Shown one piece after another: positions 56,051 to 64,000 of a stretch of 64,000 nucleotides of DNA. How positions within the stretch are numbered: position 1 is the first letter of the stretch; the number at the start of each line of letters is the position of its first letter. Source of the stretch: Phytophthora sp. 'mugwort' (Eukaryota > Oomycota > Peronosporomycetes > Peronosporales > Peronosporaceae); assembly GCA_033558025.1 (NCBI GenBank), contig JAUCEF010000009.1, positions 2,542,001-2,606,000 on the forward strand, in the 5' to 3' direction. The notes under the pieces were generated by a model. It was not told the DNA's origin. It ran no database searches and saw nothing but the letters and a program-made list of their open reading frames with translations. The translations under genes were made by a program, and so were the position numbers.

Positions 56051-56398
56051 TCATCTCTCGGCAAGTACCTTATCGCTGAATCTTTCTCGTACGTATCGAG
56101 CATATCCCCCCCCAACGCGATATCTTACCCGATCCTGAGGTTGAGTGCATGCAGCGCTCAATCGGCTTGCAGTGTCGTGCCAAATTACATCGAGAGTTCC
56201 CCTGCTACTGATAACGTGTCTGAGATCGTAAGGCGAGCCTTTTTTATCCACGCAAAGCCCATAGCGGGCTTTTAATCGCTCGTCCAACAACGTAGCAAAC
56301 CCCCCTGAGTCGTGCCCATCATTTGTTAGTTCCGCAAGAAGCGCTAGACGTTTTGGGCTTCCATTTTGGTCAACGAAGCTACAAGTAGCGCCGACCAT
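56051..56398 (-). CDS. Hypothetical protein, 115 aa, low support
   Basis: Intact ATG-to-stop frame. It begins MVGATCSFVDQNGSPKRLAL, continues LAELTNDGHDSGGFATLLDE and GTLDVIWHDTASRLSAACTQ, and ends RYVRERFSDKVLAER. Composition is protein-like but I recognise no family. Just upstream, a separate open stretch (about 56560-56419, ending in TGA) reads REDGRPYSVEHDILDNTYKF, so both may be remnants of a larger gene broken by a stop. A coding fragment is more likely than a complete gene. Confidence 0.3.
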   Translation of the reverse strand: MVGATCSFVDQNGSPKRLALLAELTNDGHDSGGFATLLDERLKARYGLCVDKKGSPYDLRHVISSRGTLDVIWHDTASRLSAACTQPQDRVRYRVGGGYARYVRERFSDKVLAER

Positions 56399-56550
56399 AC
56401 AATATTGGATCTATTAGTTCACGACTCAGTCATGAACGGTGTTTCATGCAGCACTTTCAACTCCGCGGTAAACAACTCAAAAGCGTACTTCTCGAACTTA
56501 TAGGTGTTGTCTAGGATATCGTGCTCGACGCTATATGGGCGTCCATCCTC

Positions 56551-56626
56551 CCGTAACGCCTACAAGAAATCACAAAGGATGGGGTCCACTCCAGCCCTTT
56601 TTCGGGGTTTTCTTGTAGGCGTTATG
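56551..56626. repeat. 76-bp inverted-repeat micro-element
   Basis: CCGTAACGCCTACAAGAAA (56551-56569) pairs with TTTCTTGTAGGCGTTATGG (56608-56626) with one mismatch. The 38-bp centre contains GGGGTCCACTCCAGCCC. It resembles a minimal MITE. Confidence 0.65.
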
Positions 56627-57920
56627 GCGGACCCGGGCGGCAGCCATGAGCAACATAATCCGGGGTAAGATCACCAAACTAATGACGATAAAGTGGTGGA
56701 AAATCTCACCATCACGAATCAACAATTGCGCTATGTGGCCCGAGATGCGGTCTTGCTCATGGGGGCGCCTTCCACCAGTTTTTACTCTTGATCGTCAGGC
56801 GAACTCGGTTCTGCAGTAGAAGCGGATCGCTCTATATCCCGTTTGGTCGGCACATTACGTTGAAATGTTCTGTACGTCTCTTAGCGCTCTTTGACTTCCA
56901 TTAGAATTCCTTACCAAGTTGGACTATGCGTTCATTGCGTTGCTGGCGCGCCAAAGAGAGTATATCCATGCCTTTGACGTTTGGCAGAGCAGACAAATGT
57001 GCATAAGATCTTTACCATTCCACGTGGCAAGCACCGTGGGTCTTTGTATCAATCCCCAGATTGATCAGACGGGGGGGGGGGGGGGGGCTGACCCGGAATA
57101 CTGTTCGTGGTATCTGGTCCTCACCCTTCTCTTCTTCCTCCTCCTCCTTTACCTCGCCCTGCTGGGTCTACGAGCGTGCCACTCGAGTCGAGTCTCGACA
57201 TCAATTCCCCGGACTGATTAGTCCCTGGAGACCGCTCTCAGAATTAAAAAAAGTTGCTGACCCTGCGCGACTGCAAGTTGGTCTTGGTACAATGACGAGG
57301 CGTTCAGCGGCTGTGAGATGTACACACACCTTAAGAAGTTCGGTATTAGTGCAGAGCTCCTTGCTGTACAAGTGTTGCACATATGGCCGCACAAATAGAC
57401 AAGGAGAGGTCTTCCCCCCACACACACACACTGCAGTCACGCTTCGCGCACATCGTCGGCCGGCTGTGGTTCTGGAGTGAAGCTTTGAGAATGAGAGAGG
57501 TGTGGAAGAGGGATACCTTCGGAGATTTATACAGGTTGAAGTTCGGCATACAAGTAGTACTACTACTGTACGCCGCCACTAGTCAAACGGGTTGCTCGGA
57601 CACAAGAACTATAATAGTAGTAGTACCCGTAATAATAGTAGTAAGGTATTATTTATTTACCATATTTAACCCTGCGCGCATTAAAAGCACAGCTTTTGGT
57701 CAATAACATAATTTTTCTATGATCAAAAATAATTAAATTTCAAGGTAGATACTTATCAATGCATTTCACATTATCATTTTAAGCGGGGCGAGATTCTGGC
57801 GGAAAGGCCCTATGACGACCACATCAGATAAACTCTGTCTCGGAGTGACTCGCTCGGTCACTTCGCAAGTCGACGTTTCAAGGAAAGCTCGAGTCTCGGA
57901 AAACAGGTACAGCACTTTCG
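56627..57920. other. Upstream of bZIP A2; poly-G and TAGTAG tracts
   Basis: An 18-base G-run lies at 57071-57088, and AGTAGTACTACT with further TAGTAG tracts at about 57554-57645. A CTTCTTCCTCCTCCTCC tract is at 57131-57150. No gene is seen. The last 150 bp presumably hold the bZIP A2 promoter. Confidence 0.45.
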
Positions 57921-59057
57921 ATGAGTTGGCACGATTGCCGCATGGACATCACATCGCTCTGCAGCGCCGTCGCTGAGGAAGAACCTATGGAGCTCGAAGG
58001 CCCATTCGCCGCCGCTGGTCCGCCTCTGCCGCCGCTCGCCCCCGTTCGTCACACTAGCGGCACTAAGCAGCCTTCTTCAACAGCCAGTTCAAGTGCCAGT
58101 GCGAAGGGCAAATCATCGTGCAAGAAGCGATCGCGCCGCCTCTCCAACAGCGAGCGCGGCAAGCTCTACCGCTCGCGCCGGAAGAACTACGTGCAGACGC
58201 TGGAGGAGCAGGTGGAGCAGCTTCAGAACGAGGTGGACCAGCTTAACCTCTATGGCCGGTCGCAGCAGCAGCCCGCGGAGGCATGGCCGCTAGCACGACA
58301 GCCGATAGGCACGTCGTTCGCAACTGTCGTGAACGAATACTTCTCGCTTTTTAAGTACGGAGTGCCCGTGGCCGCGCACAGCGACGTGATTGACGTCTCG
58401 CACGACCAGCTGCTGCTCTCGTCGCGGCAGGCCGGCTTCCTGAACGGGCTCATGCACCCAAACATGGTCTTTGGCAGCTCCTATGGTATACATGAGCTAT
58501 TAGATCAGTGGGAGAAGTACTCGCTGTACCACGCGGGGCTAAAGTACGAGGTCAAGAACCTGCAAATCATGGCGGCGGACCCGAATCCGGTGGTGCTCGC
58601 GCCCGCCACACTCTACGTGCGCTTTACGCGTCGCACCATTGAGATGATCTTCCCCCACGTACTTTGGAACGAAGCACTCGTGCAGCGGCTCATCGGCAAG
58701 CAGCTTGAGTACCCTGTGGGCAACACGTTTTACTTTGGCGACGACAACAAGGTCCACCGGTACGACACGTACGTGGACTTCGTGACCGCCTTTGTGGGCG
58801 TGTTGGGCAACGTCGAGGATACAGTGGCCATGATGGAGAGCGCGCTCATCCGGCAGGAGTCCATGATTGGCGACCTACTAGAGGAGCCGCCCCGCGTCAA
58901 GGTGGAGAAGACGCTGTGCACCAAGCTGCCATCGTCTCGAGATGAGGTGGTGGACAGCAGTGACAGCTACAGCAGCAGCGAAAGCGCCGAGGGCGAGTCT
59001 TCGTTGCTCGGTCCTGTCGGCCCCCGCATTGGAATGTCGCTAGCGGGCATTCTATAG
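57921..59057 (+). CDS. bZIP transcription factor, subfamily A (A2)
   Basis: Single exon from ATG 57921, 378 aa. After a Pro/Ala-rich N-terminus and a basic cluster (KKRSRRLSNSERGKLYRSRR) comes a canonical bZIP at about residues 75-112, with N-x7-R in NSERGKLYR and Leu at N+18, +25 and +32 (LEEQVEQLQNEVDQL). The C-terminal domain matches A1 along its length: VVNEYFSLFKYGVPV, QAGFLNGLMHPNMVFGSSYG, PATLYVRFTRRTIEMIFPHV, QRLIGKQLEYPVGNTFYFGD and RQESMIGDLLEEP; both end in a short GLSYIL/GMSLAGIL-like tail after an acidic Ser-rich stretch. It is a clear paralogue of the gene at 43120, on the same strand 13.7 kb away, with only transposons between. Nuclear DNA binding as homo- or heterodimer is expected from the family. 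Confidence 0.85.
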   Translation: MSWHDCRMDITSLCSAVAEEEPMELEGPFAAAGPPLPPLAPVRHTSGTKQPSSTASSSASAKGKSSCKKRSRRLSNSERGKLYRSRRKNYVQTLEEQVEQLQNEVDQLNLYGRSQQQPAEAWPLARQPIGTSFATVVNEYFSLFKYGVPVAAHSDVIDVSHDQLLLSSRQAGFLNGLMHPNMVFGSSYGIHELLDQWEKYSLYHAGLKYEVKNLQIMAADPNPVVLAPATLYVRFTRRTIEMIFPHVLWNEALVQRLIGKQLEYPVGNTFYFGDDNKVHRYDTYVDFVTAFVGVLGNVEDTVAMMESALIRQESMIGDLLEEPPRVKVEKTLCTKLPSSRDEVVDSSDSYSSSESAEGESSLLGPVGPRIGMSLAGIL

Positions 59058-59182
59058 GAATAGGCGCCGTTAGGTACATGTACAGTACAGTATTACATGT
59101 AAGCGCTCAATGTATTCTTTGGTGTGGTGTTCCTCTTGCAAATCGCTTCCCCCCGCTCCGCGGCGGTAGAGCCGCGGGCGCG

Positions 59183-59371
59183 TTAGAAGACGAACTTGAA
59201 GCACCCTGTCAACTCGCGTGCGGCGAAGCGTTGCTCCAAGTCTGTAAAGTGACGAGCTTCGAGCTTCTCCCTTGCGGCACAGGGGCATACTTGCCAATAT
59301 GGTCTGGTGTTTTGGCTAGCGCTGTGGGGTAACATGTTGGACTCCACTACTCGTGGCTTCAGCTTTGTCAT
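59183..59371 (-). CDS. Hypothetical 62-aa ORF
   Basis: ATG-initiated frame reading MTKLKPRVVESNMLPHSASQ, then NTRPYWQVCPCAAREKLEAR and HFTDLEQRFAARELTGCFKF. I do not recognise it. It follows by one base another ATG frame (59607-59370), and the two might be parts of one gene, but no convincing intron joins them. Chance ORF cannot be excluded. Confidence 0.25.
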   Translation of the reverse strand: MTKLKPRVVESNMLPHSASQNTRPYWQVCPCAAREKLEARHFTDLEQRFAARELTGCFKFVF

Positions 59372-60194
59372 TTAATATGGACAAATCTGCTTGACCTGTG
59401 ACGACCGCACCTCGCAGGCCGTAACACATCATCAAGTTTCCGCAATGACTGTCGCGGCATTCTCACTTTGCCACTGTCGCTTTGCCGCTCTGGCAGAGTC
59501 TGGGGCCCAGACTGGGAATTTCCGGCCTGGCTTCGCCGGCAAGAAGACGGTAATGGCAATGGCGCCGACGGCAGCAAGAAGCTCGTCAGTTTGGCGAAAG
59601 TGACCATGGAGCCAGCAATAGTGGGAAGTGTAGTTCTCCACCAATCATGAGCCTCGAGTGGAAGTCAGCAACAACTACTGAGAGTATTTGCTCTGAGGAG
59701 GTCACACAAGTCTATTTAACATTAACATGACGAGTACTTGTTCTAGAAGCCACTATCACGTATGTAAGTCATTGAAAACAAATGTAGTGTTCGTTTGGAT
59801 GGGTAGATTCCGGTATTATAGTGACAGTTGACTATTGGGGATTGTTTAGTTGACTCTTTCAGCGACAATATTCAATCAAACAGAACGGGTGCACGAGTGG
59901 TGCAAACTAACGAAGACGACACGTAGTAAGATGTCACAGCGGCCAAGCAAAAAAAAATCAACGCTAGGTGTTTGGCTAGTGATTGACTCCAGTATCTATC
60001 CATAATTGCGTTGGGTGCAGTACACTCGACGGTGAGCTTTCTAAAAAACAATAATATCGAATGCACCGTTTTGATTGACTGAGCTTAGTGCTAATTAATT
60101 ACCCACCACGGCGAGAGGGTTACAGTTACAGAACCTCGAACTTTTATAATTATTTTATCTATATCAGTACTTTTTATTGTACTGACTTTGAACC
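59372..60194. other. Intergenic, upstream of bZIP B1
   Basis: Overlapping short frames near 59390-59650 on both strands, without motifs. From 59700 the sequence is AT-rich and probably contains the B1 promoter. Confidence 0.4.
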
Positions 60195-61760
60195 ATGATG
60201 AGAGACCCCGGTCTTACTCTCACACAAAAATCTGCTACGCTCAGTGCTGACGGTCATCACCACGCAATGTCGCTTGAGATAAACCCGCTCGACAATGCCG
60301 ACGCAGAACTGCGCGCTATGGCGCGATACTATCTCGGGCCCGACCCTACACCGCGACCTGCCGTAGTCTCCGAGGACACCGAAAACCCGTCCCCTAATCG
60401 GATCACTATTGCTACTTCAGCTGCGCCTCAGACCGAGCAGCTCAAGAAGCTCAAGCGCAATGAGCGTGACCGCCAGCGCAGCTTCGCCAAGCGGGTGCGC
60501 GCCTCGTGCTTCAACGCCGAAACTGGTGGATAGACAACACTGTATTAACGATAGTATTTGCATTCCTTCGTGTTTTATCTGCCCTCCCCTTAGGAATCCA
60601 TGAAGCAAATGCGTCAACAACTGAAAGAGCTCGAGGAGCGCAAACAGCGGCTCGTGGAGCGTACAAGTGGCAACAACGCGGCCAAGGCGGACTCGCCACA
60701 AGGAAATGAGTTCCGCTCGCCGACGCCCCCGTGTGCGTCGGGCTCCATGTACCCGTCGCCGTCGACGCCCATTAAGCGCGAGAACTTCGTGCGTCTCGCC
60801 AGCGAGATCGAGGAGTTCAGGCGCCAGAACGCCGTTATGACGCAGCAACTGCGCGGGCGGGACGTAACCACCGGCTACATGCAGAATCTGCTGCTCGAGT
60901 TCAGTCAGGACGAGACAGACAGCGACGACAACAGCAGCGAGAGCGACTCGGGCTATGGCAGCAAGTACAAGAGCAAGAAGAGTCTGGGCAAAGAGCCTCT
61001 GGGCTCGGGGCCCCGTCCATTCAACGGCAATAGTAGCGTGCGCTTCACGCCACTCACACGCGAGGAGGGACTTGAGTGCGTACGCCAGACGCTACAGCTC
61101 ATCAGTAACGCCCGTATCCTTTACGCGAGCGATGCGCACTACCACAACCGCTCCAAGTTCCTTGGCTGGGCACAGTACACGCTGCGCCAGGGCTCGACCA
61201 TCACGTTTTCGGTCAAAAAGTCGCTGAAGAACGTGACGCCGGCGCAGCTCATGGCTACGACTTGGCACGTGCTCACCGACGGGAAACGGACCCAGAAGCT
61301 GATCCCGTCGACCGTGAACACGCACATTCGCCCGCTACAGAAGCTGTCGGACGACCTCTTCGTGATCGACCGCCGCAGCGAGGACACTGCGCGCTCCGGT
61401 ATCTTCGGCAAGAAGCTCGCGCTGCGCACGGTATACGTGCTGTTCCGTGTAGCGGACGCCGACGGCACCCAGACGCTGGCCATGAAGACGATCAACCTGC
61501 CACTGGTCAAAAACCTGCTGCGCGACGATGAACAGTGGTGCGAGATCTTCTACTGGATCCGCATGTCTCCTGACGGCACAATGCGATCCGGCGGCACCGG
61601 TGCCGATGGCCGCGCGCGCAGCTTCGCGACTCGCGTCGAGTTTGGCGGCTCCAACACGTACACGCGCGACGAGATCGCCCAGGCTTGGCTCGGGGAGCTC
61701 ATGTTCCTCGCCATCCGTTGGGAGTCGCTGGCCGTGGCCCCCACGCTGCTCAAGTTTTAA
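60195..61760 (+). CDS. Divergent bZIP-family protein, subfamily B (B1), 488 aa
   Basis: Two exons, 60195-60494 and 60594-61760, are joined across a 99-bp intron (GTGCGC donor, TAG acceptor, phase 0). The basic region reads KRNERDRQRSFAKR and, after the intron, ESMKQMRQQLKELEERKQRL. The invariant Asn is present but the position eight residues on, normally Arg, is Phe. Hydrophobic heptads (M, L, L) start at N+17, one residue off the canonical N+18. A large conserved region follows: LECVRQTLQLISNARILYAS, NRSKFLGWAQYTLRQGSTIT, LRTVYVLFRVADADGTQTLA, WCEIFYWIRMSPDG and VEFGGSN...LFLAIRWESLAVAP at the end. It has the size and alternating pattern of a START-like domain, but that is a guess. B2 follows on the same strand, 260 bp on. 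Confidence 0.78.
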
Positions 61761-62020
61761 GAATGTGTTGAAGTTGAAAGTGAAGTAGTGAGAACAACAA
61801 CCGAGTTATTGACCATCAAGGCCAAGTCCGAGCAATTTGTTGTTAAAATTCCGGCGTAGAGCCGACGACGCGTCGTCGGCAGCCTTGGCATCGAGTTCAA
61901 CTACCGACGCATCTCCCGTACGATGACGTTGCGTCTCGCTTGCGAATCGTAATCGATCCCACCTGATGTGCTCGCGGGCCCCGCAGTGTGGAATCCACCT
62001 GGCAGCACCACCGGTCAGCG

Positions 62021-63363
62021 ATGTATGCACACGGCACGGTGAGCGATGCAACCTACGACGTCAATTACAAGACGCAAGCTAGGGGAGCATGGTCGTCAAA
62101 GTCCGTTAAAGTCAAACTGGAGCCGTCGCCAGCCTCTGCGTCGTTGAAGCTCGAGCAGACAAAGAAACAGGACAAGGTGGTGCTAACTGTCGAGCAGCTC
62201 AGGAAGCGCCGTCGCAATGAACGAGATCGAAAACGGAACTTTGTCAAAAGGGTGCGTGCTGCTATGGGCTGGTGGATTAACGACGGCTTGCCACTCAATG
62301 ATTCTGTTATCAGGAGACCATGGAGCGGATGCGCAAGACGTTGGCCGCGCTGGAGCTACAGAAGCAAGAGCTCATGCAGCACATTGCGGCCGATCCGCCG
62401 TGCAGCAGTCTAGGCGACGGTTATTGTGCACAGTCGTCAACCTGGCCGGATCTAGTGGTATCGACCACGTCGTCACTCTACCCTTTGCTAGGGACGCCAG
62501 TCACACGTGACGACTACGTGCAGTTGGTGGCTGAGGTCGAGGAGTTCCGGCGACAGAATGCGGCGATGGTCCAGGAATTGGCGAGGCGCGACCTGTTCAA
62601 TAACAGTCTTCGATATCGACTGAGCAGCTTCCCTTCATTTGACAGCAGGGGCGGCATGCAGCCTGTCCAGCTCACTCACAAGGAGGGCATGACCTGTGTG
62701 TGGCAAACACTGGAGCGCATTCAAAGTGCCCGACTACTGTATGCAAGCGAAGCGCGTTTCCGGAATCGACCCACATTTCTAGGCTGGAGCCAATACTCTG
62801 AACGTCAGAATGATGTTGTCATCTTTGGGGTCAAAAAGACACTGCGCAATGTCACGACGCAGCAGCTCATGGACCGATCGTGGCAATTGCAGATGAACGA
62901 CGACAACCATCGACGACTGGGGCCGTCGCACCTCCAGACCCACATCACAGTGCTGCAGAAGATCACGGATGACGTCCTGATCGTCGATCGACGGACGGAA
63001 GACCGTTCACGAACCAACGAGAGCGGCAGGCCCTTTGCGCTTCGAACAGTGTACGTTCTCTTCCGAGTTGCCGGCGACGACGACACCCAGACGCTGGGTA
63101 TCAAGACGCTGGACGTCCCTGTCGCCGACCGGATGTTGCGCGACGACGAGATTTGGTGGGATATCTTCTACTGGATCCGGGTCTCCCCTCTTGGTTCCAA
63201 CGCGGAAGATCAAAAGCAGGAGGTCACGACTGTCACGGAATTTGGCGGTGCTAACTCGTGCGCTTGCGAGGAACTGGCGGCCTCAAGACTGAAGGAGCTC
63301 ATTTTCCTTGCCATTCGATGGGAGACGCTGGTCGTCGCCCCATTCCAACTAAAGCAGAACTAG
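62021..63363 (+). CDS. Divergent bZIP-family protein, subfamily B (B2), 426 aa
   Basis: Exons 62021-62251 and 62314-63363 with a 62-bp intron (GTGCGT donor, CAG acceptor, phase 0) at the same codon position as in B1. ATG 62021 is the first in frame. The basic region reads LRKRRRNERDRKRNFVKR, then ETMERMRKTLAALELQKQEL, again N-x7-F with heptads starting at N+17. The C-terminal domain follows B1 closely: MTCVWQTLERIQSARLLYAS, NRPTFLGWSQYSERQNDVVI, LRTVYVLFRVAGDDDTQTLG, WWDIFYWIRVSPLG and TEFGGANS...IFLAIRWETLVVAPF. It is shorter than B1, lacking the Ser/Asp-rich spacer between zipper and domain. Shared intron and domain mark B1 and B2 as tandem duplicates. Confidence 0.8.
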
Positions 63364-63794
63364 GCAAAATTAGTTCGTAGACCTAAATGGACTTGCACGA
63401 GTGCAGATCGGAGGACAGCGATGATGACCCGCTCGCCAAAATACAAAAACCAACTAACAGAGGAGGCTGAGCTACTGCGACTTGCATGAGGAGGACGCTG
63501 CGATCCATCGACAACACGACAGTGCCAATGAGATGTAGCTCAACCAAAAACGAAGTCAATATACTATCGTACTACGTGGTACTACATGTAGTACGGTACA
63601 GCAACTTCAACGGGTGCCATCACGTCATGGTCCAGTAACTGGTGTGTTTCCACCATTGGATTTAGGGAAATTAGCTCGATAATCAAGCGTCCCATACTAA
63701 AATAAGCCAGCAAAACTCTTCGCATAAGCGCAGGTTGGCACAGCCCGCACGCAACTAAATTAAATCAACGTTATCCCGATCACGCTGCCTCCGA
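63364..63794. other. Convergent 3' spacer
   Basis: Between B2 (plus) and the partial B3 (minus). ACTACATGTAGT palindrome at about 63580-63591 within a TAC/GTA-rich stretch. No gene. Confidence 0.45.
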
Positions 63795-64000
63795 TCAAGG
63801 CAGCAACACAATCGGCGCGACATTATGTGCTTCCCAGCGCATCAACATGAAGAAAATCTCATGCTGCCAGCGACGCGCAAACTCCTCCGAGTGACCATCT
63901 ATTGTGCCACCAAAACGCACGCGACAGCCAGCGTCCTTGGCTGCGCCGGATGAAAATCCGAACCACATGAACGACTCAAACCAGAGATTACTGGCACAAC
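63795..64000 (-). CDS. C-terminal part of a third subfamily-B protein (B3), runs off window
   Basis: The minus strand is open from the window edge to a TGA at 63795-63797. It reads SNLWFESFMWFGFSSGAAKD, AGCRVRFGGTIDGHSEEFAR and RWQHEIFFMLMRWEAHNVAP before IVLLP-stop. This aligns with the ends of B1 (VEFGGSNTYTRDEIAQ, GELMFLAIRWESLAVAPTLL) and B2 (TEFGGANSCACEELAA, ELIFLAIRWETLVVAPFQLK) in length, order and key residues. It lies tail-to-tail with B2, 431 bp apart. Only about 67 residues are visible and whether the rest is intact is unknown. There is no ATG in the visible part, as expected for a C-terminal segment. Confidence 0.75.
   Translation of the reverse strand, partial: CASNLWFESFMWFGFSSGAAKDAGCRVRFGGTIDGHSEEFARRWQHEIFFMLMRWEAHNVAPIVLLP

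Noticed and set aside
56919..57221. 100-codon plus-strand frame across the 18-base G-run
   Set aside because: Starts at TTG and depends on translation through a poly-G tract of uncertain length.
59368..59607. 79-codon minus-strand ATG ORF upstream of the 62-aa ORF
   Set aside because: Ser/Pro/Arg-rich shadow-like composition, no intron found that would join it to the next ORF.
61988..62020. Extension of bZIP B2 upstream to a GTG codon
   Set aside because: Non-ATG start; the ATG at 62021 gives a normal protein.
3000..64000. Search for CRISPR arrays, rRNA, RXLR or Crinkler effectors
   Set aside because: No regularly spaced repeats, no rRNA-like sequence, and no ORF with signal peptide followed by RXLR-dEER or LFLAK was found.

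Overview
The window looks like nuclear DNA of an oomycete, most likely a Peronosporales species such as Phytophthora. Three things point there. Introns are few and short, and most donors read GTACGT or GTGCG(C/T). The intact genes belong to oomycete-type families (bZIP factors with a lineage-specific C-terminal domain, secreted EGF-repeat proteins, psq/pogo-like HTH proteins, GOST-like seven-TM proteins). Nearly every non-genic stretch carries decayed transposons of classes typical of these genomes. No prokaryotic operon structure is seen. The species assignment is inference; no database was searched.

Layout. 1-6.2 kb holds transposon remains: a ZSWIM/MULE-type fragment, a MULE relic, a hAT element with both terminal inverted repeats and an exact 8-bp target duplication, and a MITE. 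6.5-10.5 kb is a compact two-gene block on the minus strand: a secreted EGF-repeat protein rebuilt here as seven exons, and an organellar-type tryptophanyl-tRNA synthetase with one intron. 10.9-13 kb carries a deleted mariner relic and a decayed multipass membrane gene. 14.2-27.1 kb is the main genic island: a secreted 303-aa protein, a 165-aa conserved-looking protein, a CX6CX15CX2H protein and its upstream decayed duplicate, a protein with two copies of a helix-turn-helix domain, and a head-to-head pair of GOST-like seven-TM paralogues.

27.4-42.6 kb is transposon-dominated: an inverted-repeat element, a Tc1-like relic, a long frameshifted Ty3/gypsy element on the minus strand with a striking excess of GATC, a palindrome-rich islet at 40.2-40.5 kb, and a pogo-like element with 26-bp TIRs. 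43.1-64 kb contains five bZIP-family genes in two subfamilies. Subfamily A is at 43.1 and 57.9 kb. Subfamily B is at 60.2 and 62.0 kb, plus a C-terminal part entering from the right edge on the minus strand. A FLYWCH-MULE, a gypsy protease fragment, a Crypton tyrosine-recombinase element, a tRNA-derived SINE head and a nested inverted-repeat element lie between the two A genes.

The most notable biology is the local bZIP expansion, in which subfamily B changes the invariant basic-region Arg to Phe and keeps an intron inside the basic region. Next come the divergent GOST pair, the two-HTH protein, the GATC-saturated retroelement and the unexplained hairpin islet. Splice sites and domain assignments were read by eye.
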